DNA from: Clostridium homopropionicum DSM 5847
GTDB taxonomy: Bacteria > Bacillota > Clostridia > Clostridiales > Clostridiaceae
Length of the DNA stretch: 64,000 bases
Reading direction: 5' to 3'
Assembly (NCBI RefSeq): GCF_001263795.1
Contig: NZ_LHUR01000021.1
Location: forward strand, 43,662-107,661
A program made the position numbers and the translations under genes. Shown here in pieces: positions 16,755 to 24,840 of the stretch (positions are counted from its first letter, which is position 1; each line of letters opens with the position of its first letter). The notes under the pieces are model-generated. The model was given only the letters and a program-made list of their open reading frames with translations. It was not told where the DNA came from and ran no database searches.

Positions 16755-17229
16755 CTAATAAAAATAATTTGAATAGACCTGCCAAATGGCAAAAGGTAAT
16801 AGATATTTTTTAATACGATCTACACGAAAGCTTCTGATTTCATTTCTTAAATGACAGTAAGCAATTGTATACCATTTATTTATCTGTTTGTTCTTCATTT
16901 AAGTACATTCTTATCTTTGTTGTTGCACGACTTAAAGCTTTATCAAAAGGATACCCTGTCTCCTGCGCAAAGATTGCAGCATGAAACAAAGCCTTTTGTT
17001 CTTCTAAATCGAAAATTAATGGAGATTCGATAAAATTATTAAGTAAGCTGTATCCTCCATTATGTCCTGGCTCTGAAATAATAGGTACACCGCTTGCGCA
17101 CAATGCATCGATATATCGGTAAACAGTTCTTATGTTGATTTCAAGTTTTTCTGACATTTGTTTTGCCGTTACTTTTCCGCCAGAATTCAGCATCCACAAA
17201 ATGTATAGCATGTTTTGATTCTTTGACAT
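16755..17229 (-). pseudogene. YafY-type HTH-WYL regulator with internal deletion
   Basis: Residues 1-60 of the 117-codon frame are an intact winged HTH (KVTAKQMSEKLEINIRTVYR, then GHNGGYSLL). The frame stops at 16876. One base out of frame and directly after it comes a typical WYL core, WYTIAYCHLRNEIRSFRVDR, then IKKYLLPF, ending at 16755. Full-length relatives are about 300 residues, so roughly 130 residues between the two parts are gone and the frame is shifted. A short HTH-only protein may still be made, but the ligand domain is lost. Confidence 0.8.
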
Positions 17230-17285
17230 AAACTTACTAATATCCTCCTACTTAATTCTTAGCTATTAAATAGTAGTTTTGAAAG

Positions 17286-17696
17286 TTAATGACCTTTCTT
17301 CTTTTCTTTCTTTTTAACTTGTCGCTTCTTGAATTTAATCTTTTCTAGTTCCTCTCTTTTTTCTTTAGATAATTTTTTACATTCCTCTTTTCTTTTCTCA
17401 TAATCCAATTTTATTGTTTGCTGTGCCTTTGTTCCAAGTCCTTTTGAGGATGTTTCCTTTTTAATAATTCTTTTCAGTCTTTTAGGATTTACAGTTTTTT
17501 GTTTTACAATCTGAATTTTATTAGGGATACTAAAATTCAATTTATAAAAGTTTTTTAGTATAAATTCATATACCTCATAATCCTTTGGTTCAGATCCAAA
17601 AACAACTCTAGCAGTTTGAAGCATTTCTCCGTCAGTTCTCTCAAATACTCCAACCCAAAAAGGCTCCTCAAAAAAGATGGTTAATTTGATATTCAC
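17286..17696 (-). CDS. yjdF: YjdF family protein (DUF2992)
   Basis: 136 residues of unknown biochemical role, in the family controlled by the yjdF riboswitch, which senses azaaromatic compounds (family knowledge). The start is set at GTG 17696: relatives begin (M)KLTIYYDDGFWVG, here VNIKLTIFFEEPFWVG, and AGGGGG lies 9 bases before it. The longer frame from ATG 17738 would begin inside the riboswitch. The N-terminal domain has VVFGSEPKDYEVYEFIL. The C-terminal 70 residues are very basic and Lys/Glu-rich (KKRQVKKKEKKKGH), suggesting nucleic-acid contact or a coiled helix. Single gene under its own riboswitch. Confidence 0.92.
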   Translation of the reverse strand: MNIKLTIFFEEPFWVGVFERTDGEMLQTARVVFGSEPKDYEVYEFILKNFYKLNFSIPNKIQIVKQKTVNPKRLKRIIKKETSSKGLGTKAQQTIKLDYEKRKEECKKLSKEKREELEKIKFKKRQVKKKEKKKGH

Positions 17697-17720
17697 TTTT
17701 AATTCCCCCTGTAAATTTAA

Positions 17721-17799
17721 TCTCAAGAGAACGGACAACCCCAGGAGGGAAGGTTACTGACAGTTTATATACTGCATTCGGACTACCAACCGAATCGTG
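17721..17799 (-). promoter_or_regulatory. yjdF riboswitch
   Basis: On the minus strand the leader contains CGATTCGGTTGGTAGTCCG, then a variable stem, CTGTCAGTAACC, TCCTGGGGTTGTCCG and TTCTCTTGAGA. I recognise these as the conserved blocks of the yjdF motif RNA, and they are placed directly before yjdF with the ribosome site just downstream. Control of translation initiation is the likely mode, because no terminator stem with a U-tract is visible before the GTG. Confidence 0.88.
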
Positions 17800-17899
17800 T
17801 TTTTATCTCTCTATTATAAAATATACTATTTTTATCAATATATGTTTATAAATACATCTGTATTTTTACATATAATTATTTTCATGTCAATAAAATTTA

Positions 17900-19120
17900 T
17901 CAGCCTATGCTTTCTTGTACATTTTCACCAGATTCTACATTTATCTTTTCCTTTAATAGAGCAACTCCATAAATTAACATGAATATAATCATAAATATAG
18001 AAGAAAATCTATACATCACTGCATAGCTTTTACTCTCTGCAACGAAGCTTAGCAAAACTGAACCAATTGTAAAACTTAAATCCATGGAAGATAAGAAGGT
18101 TCCATTTGCTGAACCCCTTCGTTCCAATGGTGATCTATTGACTGCCCAGGCCTGCAAGGATGGCTGAACTGCTCCATATCCAAAACCATATAATAGTGAA
18201 GCAATAACTAAAGAACTAATAGAATCTACATAGGATAATACAATAAGTCCAATAATCATGGATATTGCACCAGGTATAATTACTACAGCATGACCTTTTT
18301 TATCAAATAATTTTCCCACAAATGATCTTGTTAGTAGAATCATTAAGACATGCCCAATAAAGTATACCCAGATATTTGATATCTTAATCTCTTTACCAAA
18401 TAGCATTATATAACTCATAACTCCGCACAAAGTTATAGCCAGTAAAAAACAGAGTAATGATGGAATCAGAGCTCTTTTTTCAAATAAATTTTTTAATACA
18501 ATTATTTTTTCTTTATTAGTTTCTACCATTTCTAGCCTACTTTTTTTACGAAAACTCAATAGTTGTAATGATAATATGGCAATTATACCTAAAATTATTG
18601 AAACTACAGCTACAATATTGAATTGAAAGCTATTCATAATCATAATAGCTAAGATTGGTGCCAAGGACATTGAAATTATCATAGATAGAGAATAATATCC
18701 CATGCCTTCACCTCTCCTTTTATTTGGTACCATATCTGATACTACTGCAGCAATAGCTGTTGATGACATCCCCCAACCTATACCTTGAAAAATACGTACT
18801 ATTATTAATCCTGATATTGGAAGGAATATATATGTAAAAGTACATAAAGACAAAATCAATAGACCTATTAGTAAAAGCGGCTTCCTATTAACTTTATCAT
18901 CTGCATGTCCAGTGACTGCCCTGCATATTAGTGAAGATATAGAAAATCCACTTACCACAAGACTAGCCTGAAAATTGCTCCCTCCAATCTGTTTTGCATA
19001 AGCAGGCAAAGTCGGCACCAGCAAATAAAATGCTATATAAACAAGCAAGTTTATTGCAAGAATTAAAATATAATCTTTTGACCACAGCTTATTCTGGGAT
19101 TCCAAATTTATTTCTTTCAA
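17900..19120 (-). CDS. MFS transporter, likely drug efflux
   Basis: 406 residues, twelve spans. The first half has GHADDKVNRKPLLLIGLL in loop 2-3, then RIFQGIGWGMSSTAIAAVVSDMVP, which fits motif C-type exporters. The second half has GKLFDKKGHAVVIIPG. It starts at TTG 19118-19120, directly after the MarR stop codon, with GGGGGAG 7 bases before. It is the second gene of a MarR-MFS operon, the usual arrangement for ligand-induced multidrug efflux. Substrate unknown. Confidence 0.9.
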   Translation of the reverse strand: MKEINLESQNKLWSKDYILILAINLLVYIAFYLLVPTLPAYAKQIGGSNFQASLVVSGFSISSLICRAVTGHADDKVNRKPLLLIGLLILSLCTFTYIFLPISGLIIVRIFQGIGWGMSSTAIAAVVSDMVPNKRRGEGMGYYSLSMIISMSLAPILAIMIMNSFQFNIVAVVSIILGIIAILSLQLLSFRKKSRLEMVETNKEKIIVLKNLFEKRALIPSLLCFLLAITLCGVMSYIMLFGKEIKISNIWVYFIGHVLMILLTRSFVGKLFDKKGHAVVIIPGAISMIIGLIVLSYVDSISSLVIASLLYGFGYGAVQPSLQAWAVNRSPLERRGSANGTFLSSMDLSFTIGSVLLSFVAESKSYAVMYRFSSIFMIIFMLIYGVALLKEKINVESGENVQESIG

Positions 19121-19567
19121 TTATTTCTCCCCCATTTCTTGAATGCTTATATTGCTATTTATTTTTGTGAGAACATGCTTGTAAATTTCTAAATCTTCAT
19201 TTGAAATACCTAATATGATTATTTCAAAAAAGCTTTCAAGAAAAGGTTCAACTTTTTCCTTAAGACTTAGTCCTTTATCCGTTATATGTAAAGTAAATGC
19301 TCTCTTATCTTCTTTATTTGGCTTTCTCTCTACCAACTTTTTTCTTTCTAAGATGTCTAAAATCCTGGCAAGCGTTGGTTGATCTTTATCAACTTTATCA
19401 GCTAGTTGCTTTTGATTAATTTTCTCATGCTGAGATAGCTTTAGTAATACATTCCACTGTTCAAGAGTAATATCATGCAGTTCAAGCTTTGAATTTAAGT
19501 ACCTCATTAGTTTTTTATTAGTTTGATTTGTAAGTTGTCCAATAGATTCATCATAAGATATACACAT
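19121..19567 (-). CDS. MarR family transcriptional regulator
   Basis: 148 residues. The winged helix has INQKQLADKVDKDQPTLARI as recognition region, followed by the wing LVERKPNKEDKRAFTLHITDKG, both typical for MarR. Helical dimerisation segments lie at both ends. GAGGTG precedes the ATG at 19567. It is cotranscribed with, and its stop abuts, the MFS exporter gene, so it probably represses this operon from a site in 19568-19645 until an exporter substrate binds. Confidence 0.93.
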   Translation of the reverse strand: MCISYDESIGQLTNQTNKKLMRYLNSKLELHDITLEQWNVLLKLSQHEKINQKQLADKVDKDQPTLARILDILERKKLVERKPNKEDKRAFTLHITDKGLSLKEKVEPFLESFFEIIILGISNEDLEIYKHVLTKINSNISIQEMGEK

Positions 19568-19645
19568 TCATTTCACCTCATATACTTGTCTCAACAATAA
19601 TTGTTGTACTAATTATATTGGTATTATATCTTATTGTCAACTCAC

Positions 19646-19679
19646 AAAATCCTGTATTCGTTTACGAATACAGGATTTT
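19646..19679 (-). terminator. Terminator of the alpha/beta hydrolase gene
   Basis: Perfect arms of about 15 bases (AAAATCCTGTATTCG and complement) with a 4-base loop, three bases beyond the hydrolase stop. On the minus strand the stem ends in TTTT. Confidence 0.8.
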
Positions 19680-19682
19680 AAA

Positions 19683-20507
19683 TTAACTTTCTTTAATAAA
19701 ATCATCTATTTCTTTTGCTGTTTTTTCTGGATACTCTGAAGCTATCATATGCGTACATTTTTGAAAATCTACTATTTTAACCGCTGCTGAAGCATTATCT
19801 CTTATAAATTCAGCAGTTGCTCTTGGATAAAGAGGATAATCTGGAAGGAAGTATGCGGTAGGCACTGTTATTTTCTTAATATCTTTTCTATAATCTACAT
19901 GGATCATAGAATGCCATAAACATGTTAAAGCATGTGGATTATTAACACCTAATAATCCCGGTGCCACAAGTTCCTTCATTGTTTCAGGAATCGCTGCAAA
20001 ATCAGGAAGTACAAATTTCCAGAATTTCCACATAAATTCTACAATTGACTGTCCCATTTCTTCCATATCTTCCATATAATTAGCCATTGTATACTTACCT
20101 GATAATAGTCCTGCTTTCCATGTATCATCATTGACTACTCTAGGACTCATATCTAGGAGAACAATTTTATATATTCTGTCACAGCCAAATTGAGATACAT
20201 AACTAAATACTGTAGCTGCTCCCATTGAATGACCCACTAGTACAACATCTTTAAGATCTAAATATTCAATCAATTCTCTTAAATCTTTTCCTAATTGTGT
20301 AATTGTATATCCTCCATTAGGTACTGACGAAGCTCCGTGTCCTCTATGATCATAGCTTATACATTTATACTTATTTCTAAGAACTTCTACAACAGGTGCA
20401 AAAAACTCTGTAGAACATGTCCACCCATGTATAAATACTACAGGCCTTCCTTCTCCCCTTACCTCGTAATATAATTTTGTGTTATCAAGAGTTGCATAAT
20501 ATGACAT
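19683..20507 (-). CDS. Alpha/beta hydrolase
   Basis: 274-residue single-domain hydrolase. The oxyanion segment is HGWTCS, the nucleophile elbow GHSMGA near residue 92, and the final catalytic His in KCTHMIASEYP near 257. A cap domain spans about 130-200. The family includes esterases, haloperoxidase-like enzymes and proline iminopeptidase relatives; the natural substrate is not readable. AGGAGA lies before the ATG. It is divergent from the LysR gene (shared upstream region 20508-20731), so LysR control of this hydrolase is a reasonable guess. Confidence 0.88.
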   Translation of the reverse strand: MSYYATLDNTKLYYEVRGEGRPVVFIHGWTCSTEFFAPVVEVLRNKYKCISYDHRGHGASSVPNGGYTITQLGKDLRELIEYLDLKDVVLVGHSMGAATVFSYVSQFGCDRIYKIVLLDMSPRVVNDDTWKAGLLSGKYTMANYMEDMEEMGQSIVEFMWKFWKFVLPDFAAIPETMKELVAPGLLGVNNPHALTCLWHSMIHVDYRKDIKKITVPTAYFLPDYPLYPRATAEFIRDNASAAVKIVDFQKCTHMIASEYPEKTAKEIDDFIKES

Positions 20508-20731
20508 GTGTATTCTCCTTTCGAAATTAAAATTTTTACTTTAGTTTAGAAGAAGAACAACATTAAATCCGGATCTAAATTAAGCAATAATAACACTTCG
20601 AAATTACTGCTTTGATTCTTCTAATATTAATACTAATACTTCTTTTACTTAAATACAAATATCTATAACTCAGCATAAATATAACCTTGAGTTATATTTA
20701 TAGAAATACTATAATAACAGCAAAGGAAGTG

Positions 20732-21652
20732 ATGTCTTTGGATATAAGAGAAATGAAATACATTAAGGAATTATCAGAAAGTGAGAATATGACTCAGGCT
20801 GCTGAAAACCTATACATATCTCAACCTGCATTAAGTAAAGCATTAAAAAAAATTGAATCAAATCTAGGATTTAATATCTTCAAAAAAGCTGGAACTAAAA
20901 ATGTACTTACAGAACAAGGCAAATACTTAGTAAATAATATGGAAATTGTTCTTGAAGCCTATAAAAACTTTGAAAAGTCAATTGATACCATTAGAATGAA
21001 TAAATTCTATGTAAATTTTGGAGTAATACCCTATTACTGCACGCCATTTACTACTATGTTTTTATATGATTTTAAGGAAAAACTTCCAGACATTAATGTA
21101 AATGTTATAGAAGCAACTCATGATATTTTAATAGAAAAATTGTCTAAAGGTGAAATTGATGTAATTATGACCGAAAAACCAGTAGCTTCAAAATATATTG
21201 AAACTTTTTCAGGATTTCAGGATGATGTTTCAGTTGCCGTTGGAAAAAATAGTGAATTTTATGATGAAAATAGCGTAACCTTTAATGATTTAAAAGAACA
21301 AACCTTTAATATTGTTACAAGTGGAAATGTTCTATATCAACAAATAATTGATGGCTGTAATGAAGCAGGATATAAACCAAGAATAGGGTATCAAGGCTCA
21401 CAAATAGGTCTTCTTCTTGAAATGACTATCTTTGGCAACGGTATATGTATAATGAACAGGCCTATGATTTACGATAACATTAATGCTAATTCTCTTTTAA
21501 AAGATATGCGAATAATTCCTATAGAACCATCTCCTCAGTGCTATTGCTTCATTTCATATAGGAAAAATGTTTCTATTTCAAAAGAGGTTGTCATATTTTT
21601 AAAAAACCTCACAGAAGGACTTACAGATGATACAAAAAAACGAATACTGTAA
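20732..21652 (+). CDS. LysR family transcriptional regulator
   Basis: 306 residues from ATG 20732, where AAGGAAG lies just upstream; TTG 20738 is an alternative, and 15 upstream codons of open frame lack a ribosome site. The N-terminal HTH is typical: REMKYIKELSESENMTQAAE, NLYISQPALSKALKKIE, then LTEQGKYLV. The periplasmic-binding-like effector domain spans 90-300. It is divergent from the alpha/beta hydrolase gene, its probable target. Confidence 0.92.
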   Translation: MSLDIREMKYIKELSESENMTQAAENLYISQPALSKALKKIESNLGFNIFKKAGTKNVLTEQGKYLVNNMEIVLEAYKNFEKSIDTIRMNKFYVNFGVIPYYCTPFTTMFLYDFKEKLPDINVNVIEATHDILIEKLSKGEIDVIMTEKPVASKYIETFSGFQDDVSVAVGKNSEFYDENSVTFNDLKEQTFNIVTSGNVLYQQIIDGCNEAGYKPRIGYQGSQIGLLLEMTIFGNGICIMNRPMIYDNINANSLLKDMRIIPIEPSPQCYCFISYRKNVSISKEVVIFLKNLTEGLTDDTKKRIL

Positions 21653-21743
21653 TCTTTATATATTGTTACCTAAAAATATAAATATATTTTATAAATCCAC
21701 GATATAAGAATATAGTCTTAATAAACTTTTAAGGAGTTTTAGT

Positions 21744-23351
21744 ATGAGTAAAATTAGGCAAACATTTATTATTATAATTATTGTATTTACTGCTGGGTTT
21801 TACTTCAATTTAAAAAAGCAATATTCTATTAATGATTTTACTAATTCCGCAATATCTACAGAAAACAGAGTAAATCAATATATTAAATTGAGTTGTGATT
21901 ATATTGATATATTATCTATATATGGTAATGAATACATGACGTCAAATACTCACGATACAAATTCATATCTTAAGGATTTAAATTACAACAAGTCAAATAA
22001 TTACTATTCTCTTGATAGCGCTTCTGTAAAAGGATATTCAAATTATGTTGGAAATCTAACAGGTAAAGGTTACATACCAATAGATTCTGAATCAATAAAA
22101 GAACTAAATCTTGCCCTAAACTATAACAAGTATTTTTATTCTATATACAAAACCTTACCCGGTATTACTTGGATATATTATACAAGTAAAAAGGGCTTTA
22201 TGAATATTTATCCTTGGATTTCCTCAAAAGAATTTGTTTATAATGATGTTTTATTAGAAAAAGAGTTCTTTATTGGCGGGTTACCTAATGTAAATAAAAA
22301 TAAGTCTCATTTTTGGACACCTATATATAATGATGCTGCTGGTCAAGGTAACATGGTAACCATATCCAAGTCAATTTATAATAATCAAAATTTTTTAGGT
22401 GTAGTATCCATAGACATTACTGTAAACAAATTAAACTATATTCTTCAATCAAAGTATAATGCCTTTTTATTAAATGAATATAATCAAATTATTGGTTCCA
22501 ATTTTGATAACCATGAGATGGAAACTAAACTGCTAAATCTAAATGATTTACTTTCAGAGTATACAGAATCCCAGTTAAAAGCATTAAAAGATCTACCTAA
22601 AGATAAAGTTGCTAAATGGCAGGATAACTATATTTATAAATTAAGCTTTAAAGATGCTCCTTGGGCCTTATATTGTATTTTACCTGTGGATAAAGTTCTG
22701 ATAGAAACATTTATATCAACTTTACCTATATTCATAATAGGTGCATTTCTATTATTATTAAGCTATGAAATTTATGTACGAAAAAAAACTGAAACCAATC
22801 TTAAAGGACTCGTAAAAGAATTAGCTTTAACACAAAGTCTTTTACACAAATCTGCTTCTTATGACTTTTTAACTTCACTACTTAATAGAAGAGGATTTTT
22901 TGAAAAATTTAGTGAACTACTAGCTAAGACAAATAATAAAGAACTAATTTCAATTATTATTACAGATATTGACTTTTTCAAAAGAATAAATGATATTTAT
23001 GGTCATAGTATAGGAGATACTGTTCTTGTTAACGTGGCACATATAATAAAAAATTCAATTAATTGTAATGATATTATAGCCAGATGGGGTGGAGAAGAAT
23101 TTTTAATAGTATTGCACAATACTAAATATGAGGAAGCAATTAATAAAGCTGAAATACTAAGGACATCAATTGCAAACACGATTATAAAACATAAGGAAGT
23201 AGAAATTAAATTATCAATGACATTTGGAGTAAGTAAATATGATGACAGTATCGGTATAGAACAATGTATTTCAAATGCAGACAAAGCACTTTACTATGGT
23301 AAAAATAATGGTAGAAACCGAGTTGATGGTTACGAGGATTTATTTAAATAG
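21744..23351 (+). CDS. Membrane sensor diguanylate cyclase
   Basis: 535 residues: membrane helix 5-23, an extracytoplasmic sensor of about 300 residues, helix 327-347, and a GGDEF domain 360-530. The sensor has two halves with Cache-like strands (GMVTISKSIYNNQNFLGVVS, IDITVNKL), so a dCache-type ligand domain is likely. The active site is RWGGEEF, a functional GGDEF variant. The inhibitory RxxD is changed to NCND, so product inhibition is probably absent. GGAG precedes the ATG. Single gene with a terminator-like hairpin after it. Confidence 0.92.
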   Translation: MSKIRQTFIIIIIVFTAGFYFNLKKQYSINDFTNSAISTENRVNQYIKLSCDYIDILSIYGNEYMTSNTHDTNSYLKDLNYNKSNNYYSLDSASVKGYSNYVGNLTGKGYIPIDSESIKELNLALNYNKYFYSIYKTLPGITWIYYTSKKGFMNIYPWISSKEFVYNDVLLEKEFFIGGLPNVNKNKSHFWTPIYNDAAGQGNMVTISKSIYNNQNFLGVVSIDITVNKLNYILQSKYNAFLLNEYNQIIGSNFDNHEMETKLLNLNDLLSEYTESQLKALKDLPKDKVAKWQDNYIYKLSFKDAPWALYCILPVDKVLIETFISTLPIFIIGAFLLLLSYEIYVRKKTETNLKGLVKELALTQSLLHKSASYDFLTSLLNRRGFFEKFSELLAKTNNKELISIIITDIDFFKRINDIYGHSIGDTVLVNVAHIIKNSINCNDIIARWGGEEFLIVLHNTKYEEAINKAEILRTSIANTIIKHKEVEIKLSMTFGVSKYDDSIGIEQCISNADKALYYGKNNGRNRVDGYEDLFK

Positions 23352-23367
23352 TATTTTATTAAAAAAT

Positions 23368-23393
23368 GACTTAGGAGATTTATCCCCTAAGTC
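23368..23393 (+). terminator. Hairpin after the GGDEF sensor gene
   Basis: Arms GACTTAGG and CCTAAGTC around a 10-base loop, 17 bases after the stop; the tail is short and not strongly T-rich. Confidence 0.55.
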
Positions 23394-23533
23394 TAAACTT
23401 ACTGAAAACTACAACAATATTATCTGAAAAAACCGTTCTTTTTATAAAAGTAAACCATAACCCATTAATACCAATTAATTTTCCCATAAAAAATTTAAAA
23501 TAGATTTAATATTAAAAAGCATACTCAAAATTA

Positions 23534-23561
23534 TCAGCTCATGAATTAGATCATGAGCTGA
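23534..23561 (-). terminator. Terminator of the acyl-CoA dehydrogenase/flavodiiron operon
   Basis: Arms TCAGCTCATGA (23534-23544 and complement 23551-23561), 26 bases beyond the flavodiiron stop, followed on the minus strand by ATAATTTTGA. Confidence 0.75.
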
Positions 23562-23586
23562 TTCTAAATTCACATTCTTTTTAAAA

Positions 23587-24786
23587 TTACTTCATTGATT
23601 CTATAATGCTGTCAGCAATAGCATCCATTGAATCTGCATCATCTTCTTTTAAGCTTGAGTTAACTGTTATATCAGCATCTAATATAGTCATTTCTTTCAT
23701 TTCTTCTATAAGATCACGCATTAATTTGCCTGATTGAGGAGCCCATGATCCATTTTCCATTATAGCAAATGTACGTTTTTGAAGATTTAATGCCTTCATG
23801 TCCATTATATAGTCTAACATTGGTGGATAAATCTTTAGGTTGTATGTTACTGATGCAAGAACTATATGGCTGTATTTAAATGACTCAGAAATTAAGTATG
23901 ACATGTGGGTTTTTGAAACATCATACATAGCTATATTTGTCATTCCTTTTTTAACTAATCTTGTTGCTAAATCATTAGCAGCTGCTTCAGTATTTCCATA
24001 CATTGTTCCATAAACAATTAATACACCTTTTTCTTCTGGTTCATAGCTGCTCCACTTGATATACTTGTCTAAAATATATCCAAAATCATTACGCCATACT
24101 GGTCCATGTAGTGGACATATCATTTTAATGTCGATAGTTCCAGCCTTCTTTAAAAGAGCTTGAACGTGAGGACCATACTTACCAACAATGTTTGTATAGT
24201 ATCTTCTTGCTTCATCAATCCAATCACGGTCAAAGTTAACTTCGTCATTGAATAATCTTCCGTCTAATGATATGAAAGACCCGAAAGCATCTGCTGAGAA
24301 TAATACTCCATTAGTAGTATCATATGTTACCATAGCTTCTGGCCAGTGTATCATTGGAGCAGATACGAATACAACATTATGTTTTCCGAAGGACATAGTG
24401 TCTCCTTCTTTTACTTGTATTATCAAATCACTTATTTCAAAACCAAATTGGTGCATAAACATAGCTGCTTTTTCTGTACAGACAACTTTTACATCTGGAT
24501 AGCGAAGAACTATTTCTTCAATGCAAGCTGCATGGTCTGGTTCCATATGGTTAATTACCATGTAATCTAAAGTTCTATCCCCTAGAACTGCTTTAATATT
24601 TTCAAGGAACTGACGGCAAATTGACCAGTCCACTGTATCAAATAATACAGTCTTCTCATCTAAAAGCAGATAGGAGTTATAGGAAACACCTCTTTCAATT
24701 GGATGTATATTTTCAAATAAGGCAAGGCGACGATCGTTGCCACCAACCCAATAAAGATCCTCTGTTACATTTCTAACACAATACAT
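23587..24786 (-). CDS. Flavodiiron protein (A-type flavoprotein, O2/NO reductase)
   Basis: Two-electron-step reductase that turns O2 into water (or NO into N2O) with a diiron site and FMN. The 399 residues hold a beta-lactamase-like domain with the iron ligands H80-x-E82-x-D84-H85, the H of MIHWPEAM, D of FSADAFG and H of CPLHGPVW. A flavodoxin domain (from about 255) carries the FMN loop YGTMYGNTEAAA. There is no fused rubredoxin, so electrons must come from a separate one; the preceding gene, 54 bases upstream, ends in a rubredoxin domain. Strong AAAGGAGG site. A 154-bp piece of this gene is repeated at 27073-27226. Confidence 0.95.
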   Translation of the reverse strand: MYCVRNVTEDLYWVGGNDRRLALFENIHPIERGVSYNSYLLLDEKTVLFDTVDWSICRQFLENIKAVLGDRTLDYMVINHMEPDHAACIEEIVLRYPDVKVVCTEKAAMFMHQFGFEISDLIIQVKEGDTMSFGKHNVVFVSAPMIHWPEAMVTYDTTNGVLFSADAFGSFISLDGRLFNDEVNFDRDWIDEARRYYTNIVGKYGPHVQALLKKAGTIDIKMICPLHGPVWRNDFGYILDKYIKWSSYEPEEKGVLIVYGTMYGNTEAAANDLATRLVKKGMTNIAMYDVSKTHMSYLISESFKYSHIVLASVTYNLKIYPPMLDYIMDMKALNLQKRTFAIMENGSWAPQSGKLMRDLIEEMKEMTILDADITVNSSLKEDDADSMDAIADSIIESMK

Positions 24787-24840
24787 AGACTTAATCCTCC
24801 TTTACACCAAAACACTTATTTTGTTTAATTATCATAAAAA

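Noticed and set aside
17696..17738. YjdF start at ATG 17738
   Set aside because: It lies inside the riboswitch; homologues start at the VNIKLTIFF position.
23003..23284. Antisense open frames over the GGDEF, acyl-CoA dehydrogenase, ilvB and rph genes
   Set aside because: They are shadows of conserved coding frames, without ribosome sites or family similarity.
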